NCBI RefSeq assembly: GCF_018449675.1
Contig: NZ_JAAVUZ010000017.1
Location: 1-43,031, forward strand
DNA: 43,031 nucleotides
Reading direction: 5' to 3'
DNA from: Glaciihabitans sp. dw_435
GTDB taxonomy: Bacteria; Actinomycetota; Actinomycetes; Actinomycetales; Microbacteriaceae
This document shows, one piece after another, positions 33,542 through 41,466 of this stretch. Within the stretch, counting starts at the first letter, position 1. Every line of letters starts with the position of its first letter. The notes under the pieces were generated by a model. The model was not told the origin of the DNA, did no database searches, and saw only the letters and a list, made by a program, of their open reading frames with translations. A program made the translations under genes and the position numbers.

Positions 33542-34557
33542 CCCTGCAGAGCACTCATCCCGTCACCCTCTTTACCGGCCAGTGGGCCGACCTGCCCTTC
33601 GAGGAGGTCGCGCGGCTCGCGTCGGAGTGGGGGTACGACGGACTCGAGATTGCCGCGTCGGGCGACCACCTCGACCTCGAGCGTGCGGACACGGATGACG
33701 CGTACCTGGCGTCACGCCTCGAAATCCTCGACCGCAACAACCTGAAGGTCTACGCGATCTCGAATCACCTGACCGGCCAGGCGGTGTGCGACGACCCGAT
33801 CGACTTCCGTCACCAGGCCATCCTGCGCGCCTCGACCTGGGGCGATGGGGACGCGGAAGGTGTTCGCCAGCGCGCGGCCGAGGACATGAAGCGTTCGGCG
33901 CGCGTCGCCCGCAAGCTGGGGGTCGACGTTGTCGTTGGCTTCACCGGATCGAAGATCTGGCCGTACGTTGCGCAGTTCCCGCCGGTGCCTGCATCGGTGA
34001 TCGACGCGGGATACCAGGACTTCGCTGACCGGTGGAACCCGATCCTCGATGTGTTCGACGACGAGGGCGTGAAGTTCGCGCACGAGGTGCACCCGAGCGA
34101 GATCGCCTACGACTACTGGAGCACCGTGCGCTCGCTGGAGGCGATCGGGCACCGCGAGGCCTTCGGGCTCAACTGGGATCCGAGCCACATGATGTGGCAG
34201 GACATCGACCCGGTCGGGTTCATCGTCGACTTCGCCAACCGGATCTACCACGTGGACTGCAAGGACACCCGGCTTCGCCCGCGCAACGGCCGCGCCGGCG
34301 TGCTCGGCTCCCACCTCCCGTGGGGTGACCCGCGCCGCGGATGGGACTTCGTGTCGACCGGACACGGGGACGTTCCGTGGGAAGACTCCTTCCGCGCGCT
34401 CGAGGCGATCGGCTACGCCGGTCCGATCTCGATCGAGTGGGAAGACGCCGGCATGGATCGGCTGCATGGCGCCAGGGAAGCGGTCGGCTTCGTGCGATCG
34501 CTCCTCTGGAAGCTGCCGGAAACTTCGTTCGACGCCGCATTCAGTAGTCAGGGCTAG
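33538..34557 (+). CDS. Sugar phosphate isomerase/epimerase family protein, copy 2
   Basis: 339 residues, longer than copy 1. Landmarks are [52 protein letters not shown] and [11 protein letters not shown], which carry the expected acidic and His metal ligands. The start is GTG at 33538, overlapping the previous stop by 4 bp. It ends the operon. A decayed sugar ABC permease lies directly downstream, so the operon may once have included its own transporter. Confidence 0.87.
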   Translation: MTLQSTHPVTLFTGQWADLPFEEVARLASEWGYDGLEIAASGDHLDLERADTDDAYLASRLEILDRNNLKVYAISNHLTGQAVCDDPIDFRHQAILRASTWGDGDAEGVRQRAAEDMKRSARVARKLGVDVVVGFTGSKIWPYVAQFPPVPASVIDAGYQDFADRWNPILDVFDDEGVKFAHEVHPSEIAYDYWSTVRSLEAIGHREAFGLNWDPSHMMWQDIDPVGFIVDFANRIYHVDCKDTRLRPRNGRAGVLGSHLPWGDPRRGWDFVSTGHGDVPWEDSFRALEAIGYAGPISIEWEDAGMDRLHGAREAVGFVRSLLWKLPETSFDAAFSSQG

Positions 34558-34631
34558 TTGTCCCGGGCACCGCCGCCCGGAACGACCGGCCTCGACGGTG
34601 ACGTCGACGACCTGATTCTCAGAAACGAAAG
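34558..34631. other. Short gap with hairpin before the permease remnant
   Basis: A CCGGGC-ACCGCC-GCCCGG hairpin (34563-34580) lies just after the operon. An isolated ribosome-site-like AAAGGAG (34628-34634) follows with no start codon at the right distance, consistent with a deletion scar. Confidence 0.4.
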
Positions 34632-34883
34632 GAGCATTCCCTACACCTACACAGCACGAGGGGCACGACGGGAGTCGGTGCCCTCGTTCTGTTTGCGTCG
34701 GTACTGACGACGCAAGACAGCCGCACCCTCGCGGTTGGCCTTGGCGAATATTCGACCCAGGTCAATGTGTATTGGAACCAGATCATGGCGGCGTCGCTAG
34801 TCGTCAGCATCCCCGTCGTGGTCGGGTTCCTGCTGCTGCAGCGCAGCTTCGTTGCCGGGCTCGCGGCAGGGTCGGTGAAGTAG
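34632..34883 (+). pseudogene. Remnant of a MalG-type sugar ABC permease (3' end)
   Basis: The frame ending at the TAG at 34881-34883 reads LTTQDSRTLAVGLGEY, then VYWNQIMAASLVVSIPVVVG and FLLLQRSFVAGLAAGSVK. This is the characteristic C-terminus of carbohydrate ABC permeases of the MalG type: the last periplasmic loop, the last membrane helix and the GLTAG(S/A)VK tail. About 65 recognisable residues remain of roughly 280. There is no start codon with a ribosome site and the sequence before about 34680 does not resemble the family. An AAAGGAG at 34628-34634 may be a leftover ribosome site from another gene of the lost transporter. Confidence 0.75.
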
Positions 34884-34926
34884 CCGCGCGAGCTCTGCAA
34901 CGCATCCGCGTTGTGGCATGCCGATA

Positions 34927-34966
34927 GGGTGGCGCCGGTCCCGGAGGGGATCAGCGCCACCCTTTT
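34927..34966 (+). terminator. Stem-loop terminator after the permease remnant
   Basis: GGGTGGCGC (34927-34935) pairs perfectly with GCGCCACCC (34954-34962) and is followed by four T residues. It could also serve the convergent surface-protein gene. It was probably the terminator of the lost transporter operon. Confidence 0.65.
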
Positions 34967-35008
34967 CGGGTACTGCTGGCGGTGCTGGTAGTGATTGCCG
35001 CTAGCTGA

Positions 35009-36952
35009 CTACTCCTTGGAGGTGACCACGCGGCGGGCAATGAGCAGGCCGGCTCCGAGGAGCAGGGTCAGCAGGCTCAGCAGGCCGAGCGGGATCGCAG
35101 CGTCGGCTCCGGTGTGCGCCAGAACCTCGGCCGCCGAGATGGTCGCGGCGGTGTCGAGCGAGGCCGTCACGATGGGAGAGCCGGTGGGGCCTCCGGTGGT
35201 GTCGGTGTCGGTCGGGTCGACCGTGTCGGCCGGGGTGGCAGGGTTTGCCGGGCTTGCCGGAGTTGCCGGGGTGGCAGGGCTAGCAGGCGACGTCGGGAAG
35301 ACGGGCGATGCGGGCTCTGTCGGGTCGACCGGTGTGACCGGGTCCGTCGGGTCGACGGGCGTGACCGGTGTGGTCGGCGTGACCGGCGTGGTGTCAGTGT
35401 CGCCGATCACAGAGATCGCGTTGCCGCCGAGGGTGACCGGAAGGAAGACCGTCGGAACGATCTGGGTGCCCCCGAGGATGGCGCCGCTGCCGGTGGTGGT
35501 GGCCCCGCTCGTGGTTCCGGTCGGGGTGGCGGTGGTTCCCGTGCTGGTGCTGTCGCTGTCGCCGAAGACGCTGATGGCGTTACCGCCGACGTTCACCGGT
35601 GCGGTGACGGTGGGAACGATCTGCGTTCCGCTGGCGGTGCCGTCCTGACCCGTGGTGGTCGCGGGAGCGGCCGTCGCGGGTGTGGTGGTTCCGGCTGTTC
35701 CGGTCGAGCTTGTGGTGCTGTCGCTGTCGCCGAGGACGCTGATGGCGTTACCGCCGACGTTCACCGGTGCGGTGACGGTCGGGACGATCTGCGTTCCGCT
35801 GGCGGTGCCGTCCGAGCCGGTGGTGGTTGCTCCCGTGCCAGTGGCAGGGACGGTGGTGCCGGTGGGCGTGGTGCCCGTGCTGCTGGTAGTGCTGTCGCTG
35901 TCACCGAGGACGCTGATGGCGTTGCCGCCGACGTTCACCGGTGCGGTGACGGTGGGGATGATCTGTGATCCGCTGGCGGTGCCGTCGCTGCCCGAGGTGG
36001 ACGCGCTGGTTCCGGTGGTCGTGCCCGTTCCGCTCGTGGGAGCGGTGGACGTGCCCGAGCTCGCGTTGGTGCTGTCACCGAGGACGCTGATGGCGTTGCC
36101 ACCGAGGTCGATCGGAATGGTGATCACCGGGGCGACCTGCGTGCCACCGGCGATGCTGTCCGAGCCCGTGGTGGTCGCGGGAGCGGCCGCCGTCGGGGCT
36201 GCGGTTCCGGTGCTGGGTGCCCCGGCAGTGCTGCTGTCGCTGTCACCGAGAACGCTGATTGCGTTGCCGCCCAGGTTGACCGGGATCGAGATGATCGGGG
36301 CAACCTGGGTTCCCCCGAGCACTCCGTCGCTTCCCGATGTGGTGGGTGCAGTTGCGGGGGCTGCGGCCGGCGCGGTGGGAGCAGCGGATGACCCGGTCGA
36401 CTCGCTGTCGCCGAGGACGCTGATCGCGTTGCCGCCGACCGTGACCGGGACGGCCGCGTTGACGACCGCCTGGGTTCCACCGATCAGCGAGTTCTCACCG
36501 CTGGTGGTGGGGGCTGCTGCGGGTGCTGCCGGTGCTGCCGGCGCGGGAGCCGCGGCGGAAGTCGTCGTGCTCTTCGAGTCGCCGAGAACAGAGATCGAAT
36601 TGCCGCTGACCTTCACGGGGGCCGCAACCGGGGCGACGACCTGTGTACCCGACGCGACGCCGTGAGACCCGGAGGTCGTGGGTGCGGCTGCGGGAGCCGG
36701 TGCTGGGGCAGGTGCCGGAGCGGGCGCCGGGGCCGGTGCTGGGGCGGGAGCGGCCGATGCCGCGTTGCCGATCACGCTGATCGCATTGCCGACCGCGGAG
36801 ACCGGAGCGCCGATGGACGTTCCAATCTGCGTGCCGGACAGCAGGCCATCCTGGCCGCTGGTGTCCGCAGCGTTGGCTGCGGTTGTGCCGAGGAAGGTAC
36901 ACCCTCCGACGATGAGGGCTCCGAAGAGCACCTTGGGGACGCTGATTTGCAT
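35009..36952 (-). CDS. Wall-anchored protein with nine chaplin-like repeats
   Basis: 647 residues. A signal peptide ends near residue 28 (ANAA). Nine repeats of about 32 residues follow, each with the pattern G-S-D-G-x-x-S-G-T-Q, a V/I-rich strand, P-V-N-V-G-G and GNAISVLGDS, separated by Ala/Pro/Thr-rich linkers. The pattern resembles chaplins (GNxVNVxG-type) of Streptomyces but has no cysteines in the repeats. A Pro/Thr/Asp stretch (about 535-600) leads to a sorting signal LAHTG, a hydrophobic helix and a basic tail, so class-E sortase anchoring is expected. Its probable role is an adhesive or amyloid-like surface layer. AGGAGAA precedes the ATG at 36952. Repeats 6-8 are nearly identical, suggesting recent duplication. 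Confidence 0.8.
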   Translation of the reverse strand: MQISVPKVLFGALIVGGCTFLGTTAANAADTSGQDGLLSGTQIGTSIGAPVSAVGNAISVIGNAASAAPAPAPAPAPAPAPAPAPAPAAAPTTSGSHGVASGTQVVAPVAAPVKVSGNSISVLGDSKSTTTSAAAPAPAAPAAPAAAPTTSGENSLIGGTQAVVNAAVPVTVGGNAISVLGDSESTGSSAAPTAPAAAPATAPTTSGSDGVLGGTQVAPIISIPVNLGGNAISVLGDSDSSTAGAPSTGTAAPTAAAPATTTGSDSIAGGTQVAPVITIPIDLGGNAISVLGDSTNASSGTSTAPTSGTGTTTGTSASTSGSDGTASGSQIIPTVTAPVNVGGNAISVLGDSDSTTSSTGTTPTGTTVPATGTGATTTGSDGTASGTQIVPTVTAPVNVGGNAISVLGDSDSTTSSTGTAGTTTPATAAPATTTGQDGTASGTQIVPTVTAPVNVGGNAISVFGDSDSTSTGTTATPTGTTSGATTTGSGAILGGTQIVPTVFLPVTLGGNAISVIGDTDTTPVTPTTPVTPVDPTDPVTPVDPTEPASPVFPTSPASPATPATPASPANPATPADTVDPTDTDTTGGPTGSPIVTASLDTAATISAAEVLAHTGADAAIPLGLLSLLTLLLGAGLLIARRVVTSKE

Positions 36953-37056
36953 GGTGATACTTCTCCTAGATGAATGAGTCGGTGCCTGGGCAACGCCATG
37001 AGGGCGGCGCCAAGCGGGGGTCCGTATGTCGTCAGGAATCGACGACCGGACCCGAC

Positions 37057-38301
37057 TCAGTCGGGAGAAGAACCGGGGTCAGCGGAGAGCGAGAACGGCA
37101 GAGCGTCGTTCTCGGGAAGTGAGCCCAGCGTGAGAGCCAGGGCAAGTGTGAGGTGATCGGCCGATACCGCGAGGTACGAGCCAGTACCGGATCCGCCGGA
37201 CGCCGAACCGGAACCCGAGCCGGCACCACCGGTGGGTGCAACGGGGGCGACGACGATGGGGCTGGAGCCCAGCGGCGCGGGGGTGGGGGATGAGCCGCCC
37301 GTCAGCGAGGACGCGGCGCCCGTGGCATCCGTCGTCCCGTCAATGCCGGTGATCGTGCCGCTGCCGGCGAGGGTGCCGCCCAGCGCGTCAACCGCGGCGG
37401 TGGGCGTCAGCGAAGCGGGAAGGACCGTGACCGGCGAAAGCTGCACGGGCACGAGGGGGCTGGTGACCAGGCCCGTCGGGAGGGTGACGCCGGGGACACT
37501 CACACCGGGGAGGTCGATGCCCGGCAGCTCGATGCCGGGAAGGCCGGCGCCCGGGAGCACGGTGTCCACGACGGTGTCGACCGTGTCGGTGACGCCGTCA
37601 GCCACGGTGTCCACCGTGTCCGTGACGGTGTGAGTGGTGGATGCCACGACTCCGGTTACCGCGGAAACCGTGGTGTCTACGGTTCCGGTGACGGGCGAGG
37701 TGATCGAGCCGACCGGGGTGGTGCCAACGAGCGGCGCCGTGATGTCGCGGACGGCCGGAATTGCGGCAACCGTGTCATCGACGAGGGCGGCGACGGGAGC
37801 CACGATGTGGCCGACCGGAGCGGTCGAGGCGACGGTGTCGAGCGTCGCTGCCGTGTCGGAAACGACGGTGGTTACCGCTGTCACGATTGGCTTGACGACG
37901 GGCTTCACGGCTGGCTTGACCGCTGTCTCGACGACCGGCTTGACGATGGGCTTGATCGCGGAAGTGATCGGCTTTACCGCGGAAGTAACCGGCTTGACGG
38001 CCTCCACGACGGGAGCAACCACCGGGGCGATGGCGTCAGTGACGGGCTTCACAGCGGGCTTCGCGACGGGTGCGGCGACGACCTTCTCGACGACGGGAGC
38101 AACGATCTTGTCGGAGACAGCCTTGGTGGTGTCGGCCACGGCCGAGGTGAGGGAACCGAGGAGCGGCTTGTCCGGCGAGGCGGGCGACGCGGCGGAAGCC
38201 GAGGTGCTCGGGCCGACAAATAGCCAGGCGAGTGCTGCGCATGCCGCGGCCAGCAATAGCCACAGGGCAGTTGGAATCCGGATGGATTTGGTTCGGTTCA
38301 T
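37057..38301 (-). CDS. Secreted low-complexity Val/Pro-rich surface protein
   Basis: 414 residues, not assigned to a family. An N-terminal signal or membrane anchor (about 8-40) is followed by many short units such as VKPV, IKPI, APVV (about 60-150), then TVDTV/TDTV units (about 200-235), LPG(I/V) units (about 240-270), and a Gly/Ser-rich tail. There is no LPXTG motif. The second strand-like block TVLPASLTP and the C-terminal LTLALALTLG could be short beta segments. The ATG at 38301 is favoured over a GTG at 38307 because of the purine-rich AGGGGGTGA. It lies upstream of the chaplin-like gene in the same direction, so the two may form one surface-structure operon. Confidence 0.65.
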   Translation of the reverse strand: MNRTKSIRIPTALWLLLAAACAALAWLFVGPSTSASAASPASPDKPLLGSLTSAVADTTKAVSDKIVAPVVEKVVAAPVAKPAVKPVTDAIAPVVAPVVEAVKPVTSAVKPITSAIKPIVKPVVETAVKPAVKPVVKPIVTAVTTVVSDTAATLDTVASTAPVGHIVAPVAALVDDTVAAIPAVRDITAPLVGTTPVGSITSPVTGTVDTTVSAVTGVVASTTHTVTDTVDTVADGVTDTVDTVVDTVLPGAGLPGIELPGIDLPGVSVPGVTLPTGLVTSPLVPVQLSPVTVLPASLTPTAAVDALGGTLAGSGTITGIDGTTDATGAASSLTGGSSPTPAPLGSSPIVVAPVAPTGGAGSGSGSASGGSGTGSYLAVSADHLTLALALTLGSLPENDALPFSLSADPGSSPD

Positions 38302-38558
38302 GTTCACTCACCCCCTCGTGAAACTCCTTCAAAACTATGCAGCGCGTACGTAGTTGTCTACTAAATCGGTTCATTGCATCCAAAATCTAAGTAGTCACAC
38401 TAGATGGGAAGCGCCCACACCGTGCGCCTCACGCAAGCGCCGGCCGCGAATTGGACTCCCCCGCCAATGAAGAACACAATGGAAAAGGGTCGGAAACGAC
38501 CGGATGACACGGCCGTTCGCTCGCCGTCCGCTGCACTAACGACCACGGAAGTTCGTTC

Positions 38559-39452
38559 ATGACCGCCACAGACACCACAGCCGCTGCCGCGTCATCGGGT
38601 AGGTCGACGACTCGCAAGTCGGTTCCCGCGGAGATCGCACGCTCCTGGCTCCTCGTTCCGGCCACACGTCCCGAGGCGTTCGACGCGGCCGAGCGGTCAC
38701 GCGCCGACCAGATCATCCTCGACCTCGAGGACGCCGTCGACCCGAAGCTCAAGCCCGCCGCCCGTGCCGACGTCGTGTCGTGGCTCGGCGGTGGCAACGG
38801 CAGCACTGGTGGTTCCGCCTGGGTGCGGATCAACGACCACACCACCGACTTCTGGTCCGACGACGTTGACGCCCTCAAGGGGCTTCCGGGTCTGCTCGGG
38901 GTGATGCTCGCCAAGTCCGAGTCCGGCGCGCACGTCACCGAGACGTTCGACCGCTTGGGCGGATCGACGCCCGTGCTCGCCCTCATTGAATCGGCCCTCG
39001 GCATCGAAGAGGCGCGCGAAATCGCCCAGGCCCGCGGCGCATTCCGGCTGGCATTCGGCAGCGGCGATTACCGCCGCGACACCGGAACGAGCACCGACGA
39101 CCTCGCCATGGCGTACCCCCGATCCCGCCTCGTGGTGGCCAGCCGCATCGGCAATCTGCCCGGCCCCATCGACGGTCCCACCGTCAGCAGCAGCCACCCC
39201 GTGCTTCGCGAGCAGGCGGCCGTCGCCGTCGCGCTCGGCCTCACCGGCAAGCTCTGCCTCGACGTCGAGCAACTGCCCGTCATCAACGAGGTGATCAGCC
39301 CCACCCAGTCGGATGCCACGTGGGCTCGTGATTTCCTCGCGGACTTCGAGTCCCGTGGCCGCGTCATCCGCGACGGCAGCGACCTGCCGCGTCTCGGCCG
39401 CGCGCAAAAGATCGACAAGCTGGCCCGCGCCTTCGGCGTCGTTCCCCTCTAG
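38559..39452 (+). CDS. CitE-like lyase (HpcH/HpaI/citrate lyase beta family)
   Basis: 297 residues with a TIM-barrel. Family landmarks are RSWLLVPATRPEAFDAA, LDLEDAV with the acidic residues that bind magnesium, WVRIND with the conserved Arg, LIESALGIEEA with the second metal-binding Glu, and FGSGDYRRDTG. CitE-like enzymes cleave or join acyl-CoA substrates such as malyl-CoA or citramalyl-CoA. No other lyase subunit is nearby, so it is a stand-alone enzyme of unknown substrate. GGAAG precedes the ATG at 38559. The 257-bp gap before it, shared with the divergent surface protein, holds GTAG-TTGT-CTAC near 38352. Confidence 0.87.
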   Translation: MTATDTTAAAASSGRSTTRKSVPAEIARSWLLVPATRPEAFDAAERSRADQIILDLEDAVDPKLKPAARADVVSWLGGGNGSTGGSAWVRINDHTTDFWSDDVDALKGLPGLLGVMLAKSESGAHVTETFDRLGGSTPVLALIESALGIEEAREIAQARGAFRLAFGSGDYRRDTGTSTDDLAMAYPRSRLVVASRIGNLPGPIDGPTVSSSHPVLREQAAVAVALGLTGKLCLDVEQLPVINEVISPTQSDATWARDFLADFESRGRVIRDGSDLPRLGRAQKIDKLARAFGVVPL

Positions 39453-39485
39453 CCGCACCCCGCACCGTCACCCCCAAGGACGCCC

Positions 39486-40211
39486 GTGGCTCACATCGGC
39501 ACCTCCGGCTGGAGCTATGACCACTGGGAAAACGTGCTCTACGAGCCGGGCCTGCCGCCCCGCGACCGCCTCGAGCGTTACGTGAACCGCTTCGACACGG
39601 TCGACCTCAATGCGAGCTTCTACCGGTGGCCGCGCGAGACGACGTTCGCGAGCTGGCGTCGCCGCCTGCCCGGTGGATTCCAGCTCTCGGTCAAGGCGCC
39701 CCGTGGACTGACCCACGCCAAGAAGCTCTACGCGCCCGAGGTCTGGGTCGACCGCATCGCGCGCGGCTGGCACGAGCTCGGCGACAAACGTGCGGTGCTC
39801 CTGGTGCAGCTGCCCCCGGCCATGGAGCGGGATGACGCGCGACTGGACTACTTTCTCTCCCGCCTGCCCGACTGGATTCGCGTCGCCGTCGAACTGCGTC
39901 ATCCCAGCTGGCAGGACGATGCCATTTTCGCCCTGCTCGAGCGCCACGGCGCCGCCTACTGCGTGATGAGCGGGGCACACCTGCCCTGCATCCTTCGGAC
40001 CACCGCGCCGTTCGTGTACCTGCGTCTGCACGGCCCCGACCACGAGTACCTCTATGGAGGTTCGTACTCCGACGATGACCTCCGCTGGTGGGCCGACCGC
40101 ATCCGCGAGTGGGAAGCCGCAGGCACCGAGGTCTACGCCTACTTCAACAATGACGGCGGCGGCAACGCCGTCCGTAATGCCGAGACCCTTCGCGCACTCC
40201 TCGGGCAGTAG
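39486..40211 (+). CDS. DUF72 (YecE-like) family protein
   Basis: 241 residues. The DUF72 family has a TIM-barrel-like fold of unknown function. The signature segments are present: IGTSGWSYDHWENVLYEPG, YVNRFDTVDLNASFYRWP, FQLSVKAPRGLTHAKKL, VELRHPSW, YLRLHGPD and YAYFNNDGGGNAVRNAETL. The length is normal. AAGGA lies 5 nt before the GTG at 39486. It follows the CitE-like gene by 33 bp and may share its transcript. Confidence 0.92.
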   Translation: MAHIGTSGWSYDHWENVLYEPGLPPRDRLERYVNRFDTVDLNASFYRWPRETTFASWRRRLPGGFQLSVKAPRGLTHAKKLYAPEVWVDRIARGWHELGDKRAVLLVQLPPAMERDDARLDYFLSRLPDWIRVAVELRHPSWQDDAIFALLERHGAAYCVMSGAHLPCILRTTAPFVYLRLHGPDHEYLYGGSYSDDDLRWWADRIREWEAAGTEVYAYFNNDGGGNAVRNAETLRALLGQ

Positions 40212-40225
40212 CCGCGGGATGACCG

Positions 40226-40585
40226 CTAACGGTCGTGGTTCTCCTGCAGCAGCACCTGCCAGTTTGCGGGAACCCGTTCTTCGGGTCCCGGTGTGGTCTG
40301 TGTGACAGGGTGGCTGGTGGCCTCGGCGAGCGGCGGGCCGTCGATGTAGTCCGAGGTCGCGTAATCCCAGAACCAGTCCTCGCCGGGCTCAAAGCTCTGG
40401 ATGATCGGATGCCCCGTGGCCGCCGCATGCGCGGTGGCATGACGCGAGAGCGAATCGTCGCAGCAGCCGATATGACCGCACTGCGCGCATCGGCGCAGGT
40501 GGAGCCACCAGTTCCCGGTTGCATCGCACTCGACGCATCCATTTCCACTCGGCTGTACCGAGACGTCGATTCCCTGCACTGTCAT
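40226..40585 (-). CDS. UBP-type zinc-finger domain protein
   Basis: 119 residues. The N-terminal half is a ZnF-UBP module: C17-x2-C20, C33-x2-C36, C41/C42, H49, H53 and H59, with the family text RRCAQCGHIGCCD and ATGHPIIQSFEPGEDWFW. In eukaryotes the domain binds free ubiquitin C-termini; stand-alone bacterial versions have no established partner. The short C-terminal tail is low-complexity. The ATG at 40585 is preferred to one at 40606 because GAGGAGAA lies in the right place. It converges on the DUF72 gene with a 14-bp gap. Confidence 0.88.
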   Translation of the reverse strand: MTVQGIDVSVQPSGNGCVECDATGNWWLHLRRCAQCGHIGCCDDSLSRHATAHAAATGHPIIQSFEPGEDWFWDYATSDYIDGPPLAEATSHPVTQTTPGPEERVPANWQVLLQENHDR

Positions 40586-40753
40586 TCGGAGTTCTCCTCG
40601 GGTCATCTCTAACGTATGCGAAAAGCACCCGCCGCGCCGCGGGATGTTCCCTACGTGCAGTCGACATTATTGGCGGATGGACCGGAGCCGGTGACAGCTT
40701 CCGATCGCCGCATCGTGCGTCGCGGCGACTTGGCGGGGTAGGGGCTCATCCCG

Positions 40754-40759
40754 TAGCTT
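40754..40759 (+). promoter_or_regulatory. -10 hexamer for leaderless TetR gene
   Basis: TAGCTT ends 6 nt before the ATG at 40766, with no ribosome site between. Confidence 0.4.
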
Positions 40760-40765
40760 TGCGAT

Positions 40766-41362
40766 ATGACAGACCCCCGCGGTGACCGACGGGAACAGCT
40801 ACTCGACAAAGTTGTCGACTACGTTCTCGAGAACGGCATCGCGGACCTCACGCTCCGCCGCCTGGGTACCGCGGTCGGCTCCAACAACCGCATGCTCCTC
40901 TACTACTTCGGCAGTCGCGAGGAGATCATCGTCACCGCGCTCGCGGCCGCCGAACACCGGTTTCCCCGGATGCAGACGCTCCTCGCCGTCATCGACGACG
41001 AATCGATTTCCCTCGAGACGCGTCTCGGGGAGGCCTGGGACATCATCGCCGATCCCGACAACCGCCCGTTCCACCGGCTCTTTTTCCAGATCTTCGGGCT
41101 CGCGGGCTTCGAACGCGAACGCTTCGCCGACCTGCTGACGACCGTCAGCACCGAATGGGTCGCCCACGTACGCGACGCGGCGATCGGCGACGGTGTCGAT
41201 CCGGACCGCGCCGCCGTGCTCGCCCACGAGATCGTCGCGCTGTGGCGCGGCCTGCAAGCCACACTGATCGGACTGGGTGACGCCGCGCTCGTCGGTCGCG
41301 CGGCCCGCGACGCCACGGCAACGATCATGCTCGGGATGACCCGGGCCGCCGATTCCCGCTAG
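40766..41362 (+). CDS. TetR/AcrR-family transcriptional regulator
   Basis: 198 residues. The N-terminal helix-turn-helix (about 8-55, with LTLRRLGTAVGSNNRMLLYYF) is of TetR type and a helical ligand-binding domain follows. A TAGCTT -10 element and no ribosome site suggest a leaderless message. The gene sits 104 bp upstream of a flavin monooxygenase in the same direction. The gap carries a 16-bp palindrome that is a good candidate for its binding site. Confidence 0.88.
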   Translation: MTDPRGDRREQLLDKVVDYVLENGIADLTLRRLGTAVGSNNRMLLYYFGSREEIIVTALAAAEHRFPRMQTLLAVIDDESISLETRLGEAWDIIADPDNRPFHRLFFQIFGLAGFERERFADLLTTVSTEWVAHVRDAAIGDGVDPDRAAVLAHEIVALWRGLQATLIGLGDAALVGRAARDATATIMLGMTRAADSR

Positions 41363-41399
41363 CAAATGTTAATACTCTGTTTCGTGGCATCCACCGATA

Positions 41400-41415
41400 T
41401 GAACCAGATGGTTCA
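41400..41415. promoter_or_regulatory. TetR-type palindromic operator candidate
   Basis: TGAACCA-GA-TGGTTCA: 7-bp arms match perfectly around a 2-nt centre. The size and symmetry suit a TetR-family dimer. It lies between the TetR gene and the monooxygenase, 52 bp before the latter's start. Confidence 0.55.
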
Positions 41416-41466
41416 ATTGGATTGACGCTCCGGCTCCGGGGTGATTTTCACGCGGGACGGGACGAC

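Noticed and set aside
35114-36665. Plus-strand frames across the nine-repeat protein
   Set aside because: They only reflect the tandem repeats read on the opposite strand.
35009-36952. CRISPR array suggested by regular repeats
   Set aside because: The repeats are coding, about 32 residues with variable Pro/Ala linkers, and belong to one protein with a signal peptide and sorting signal.
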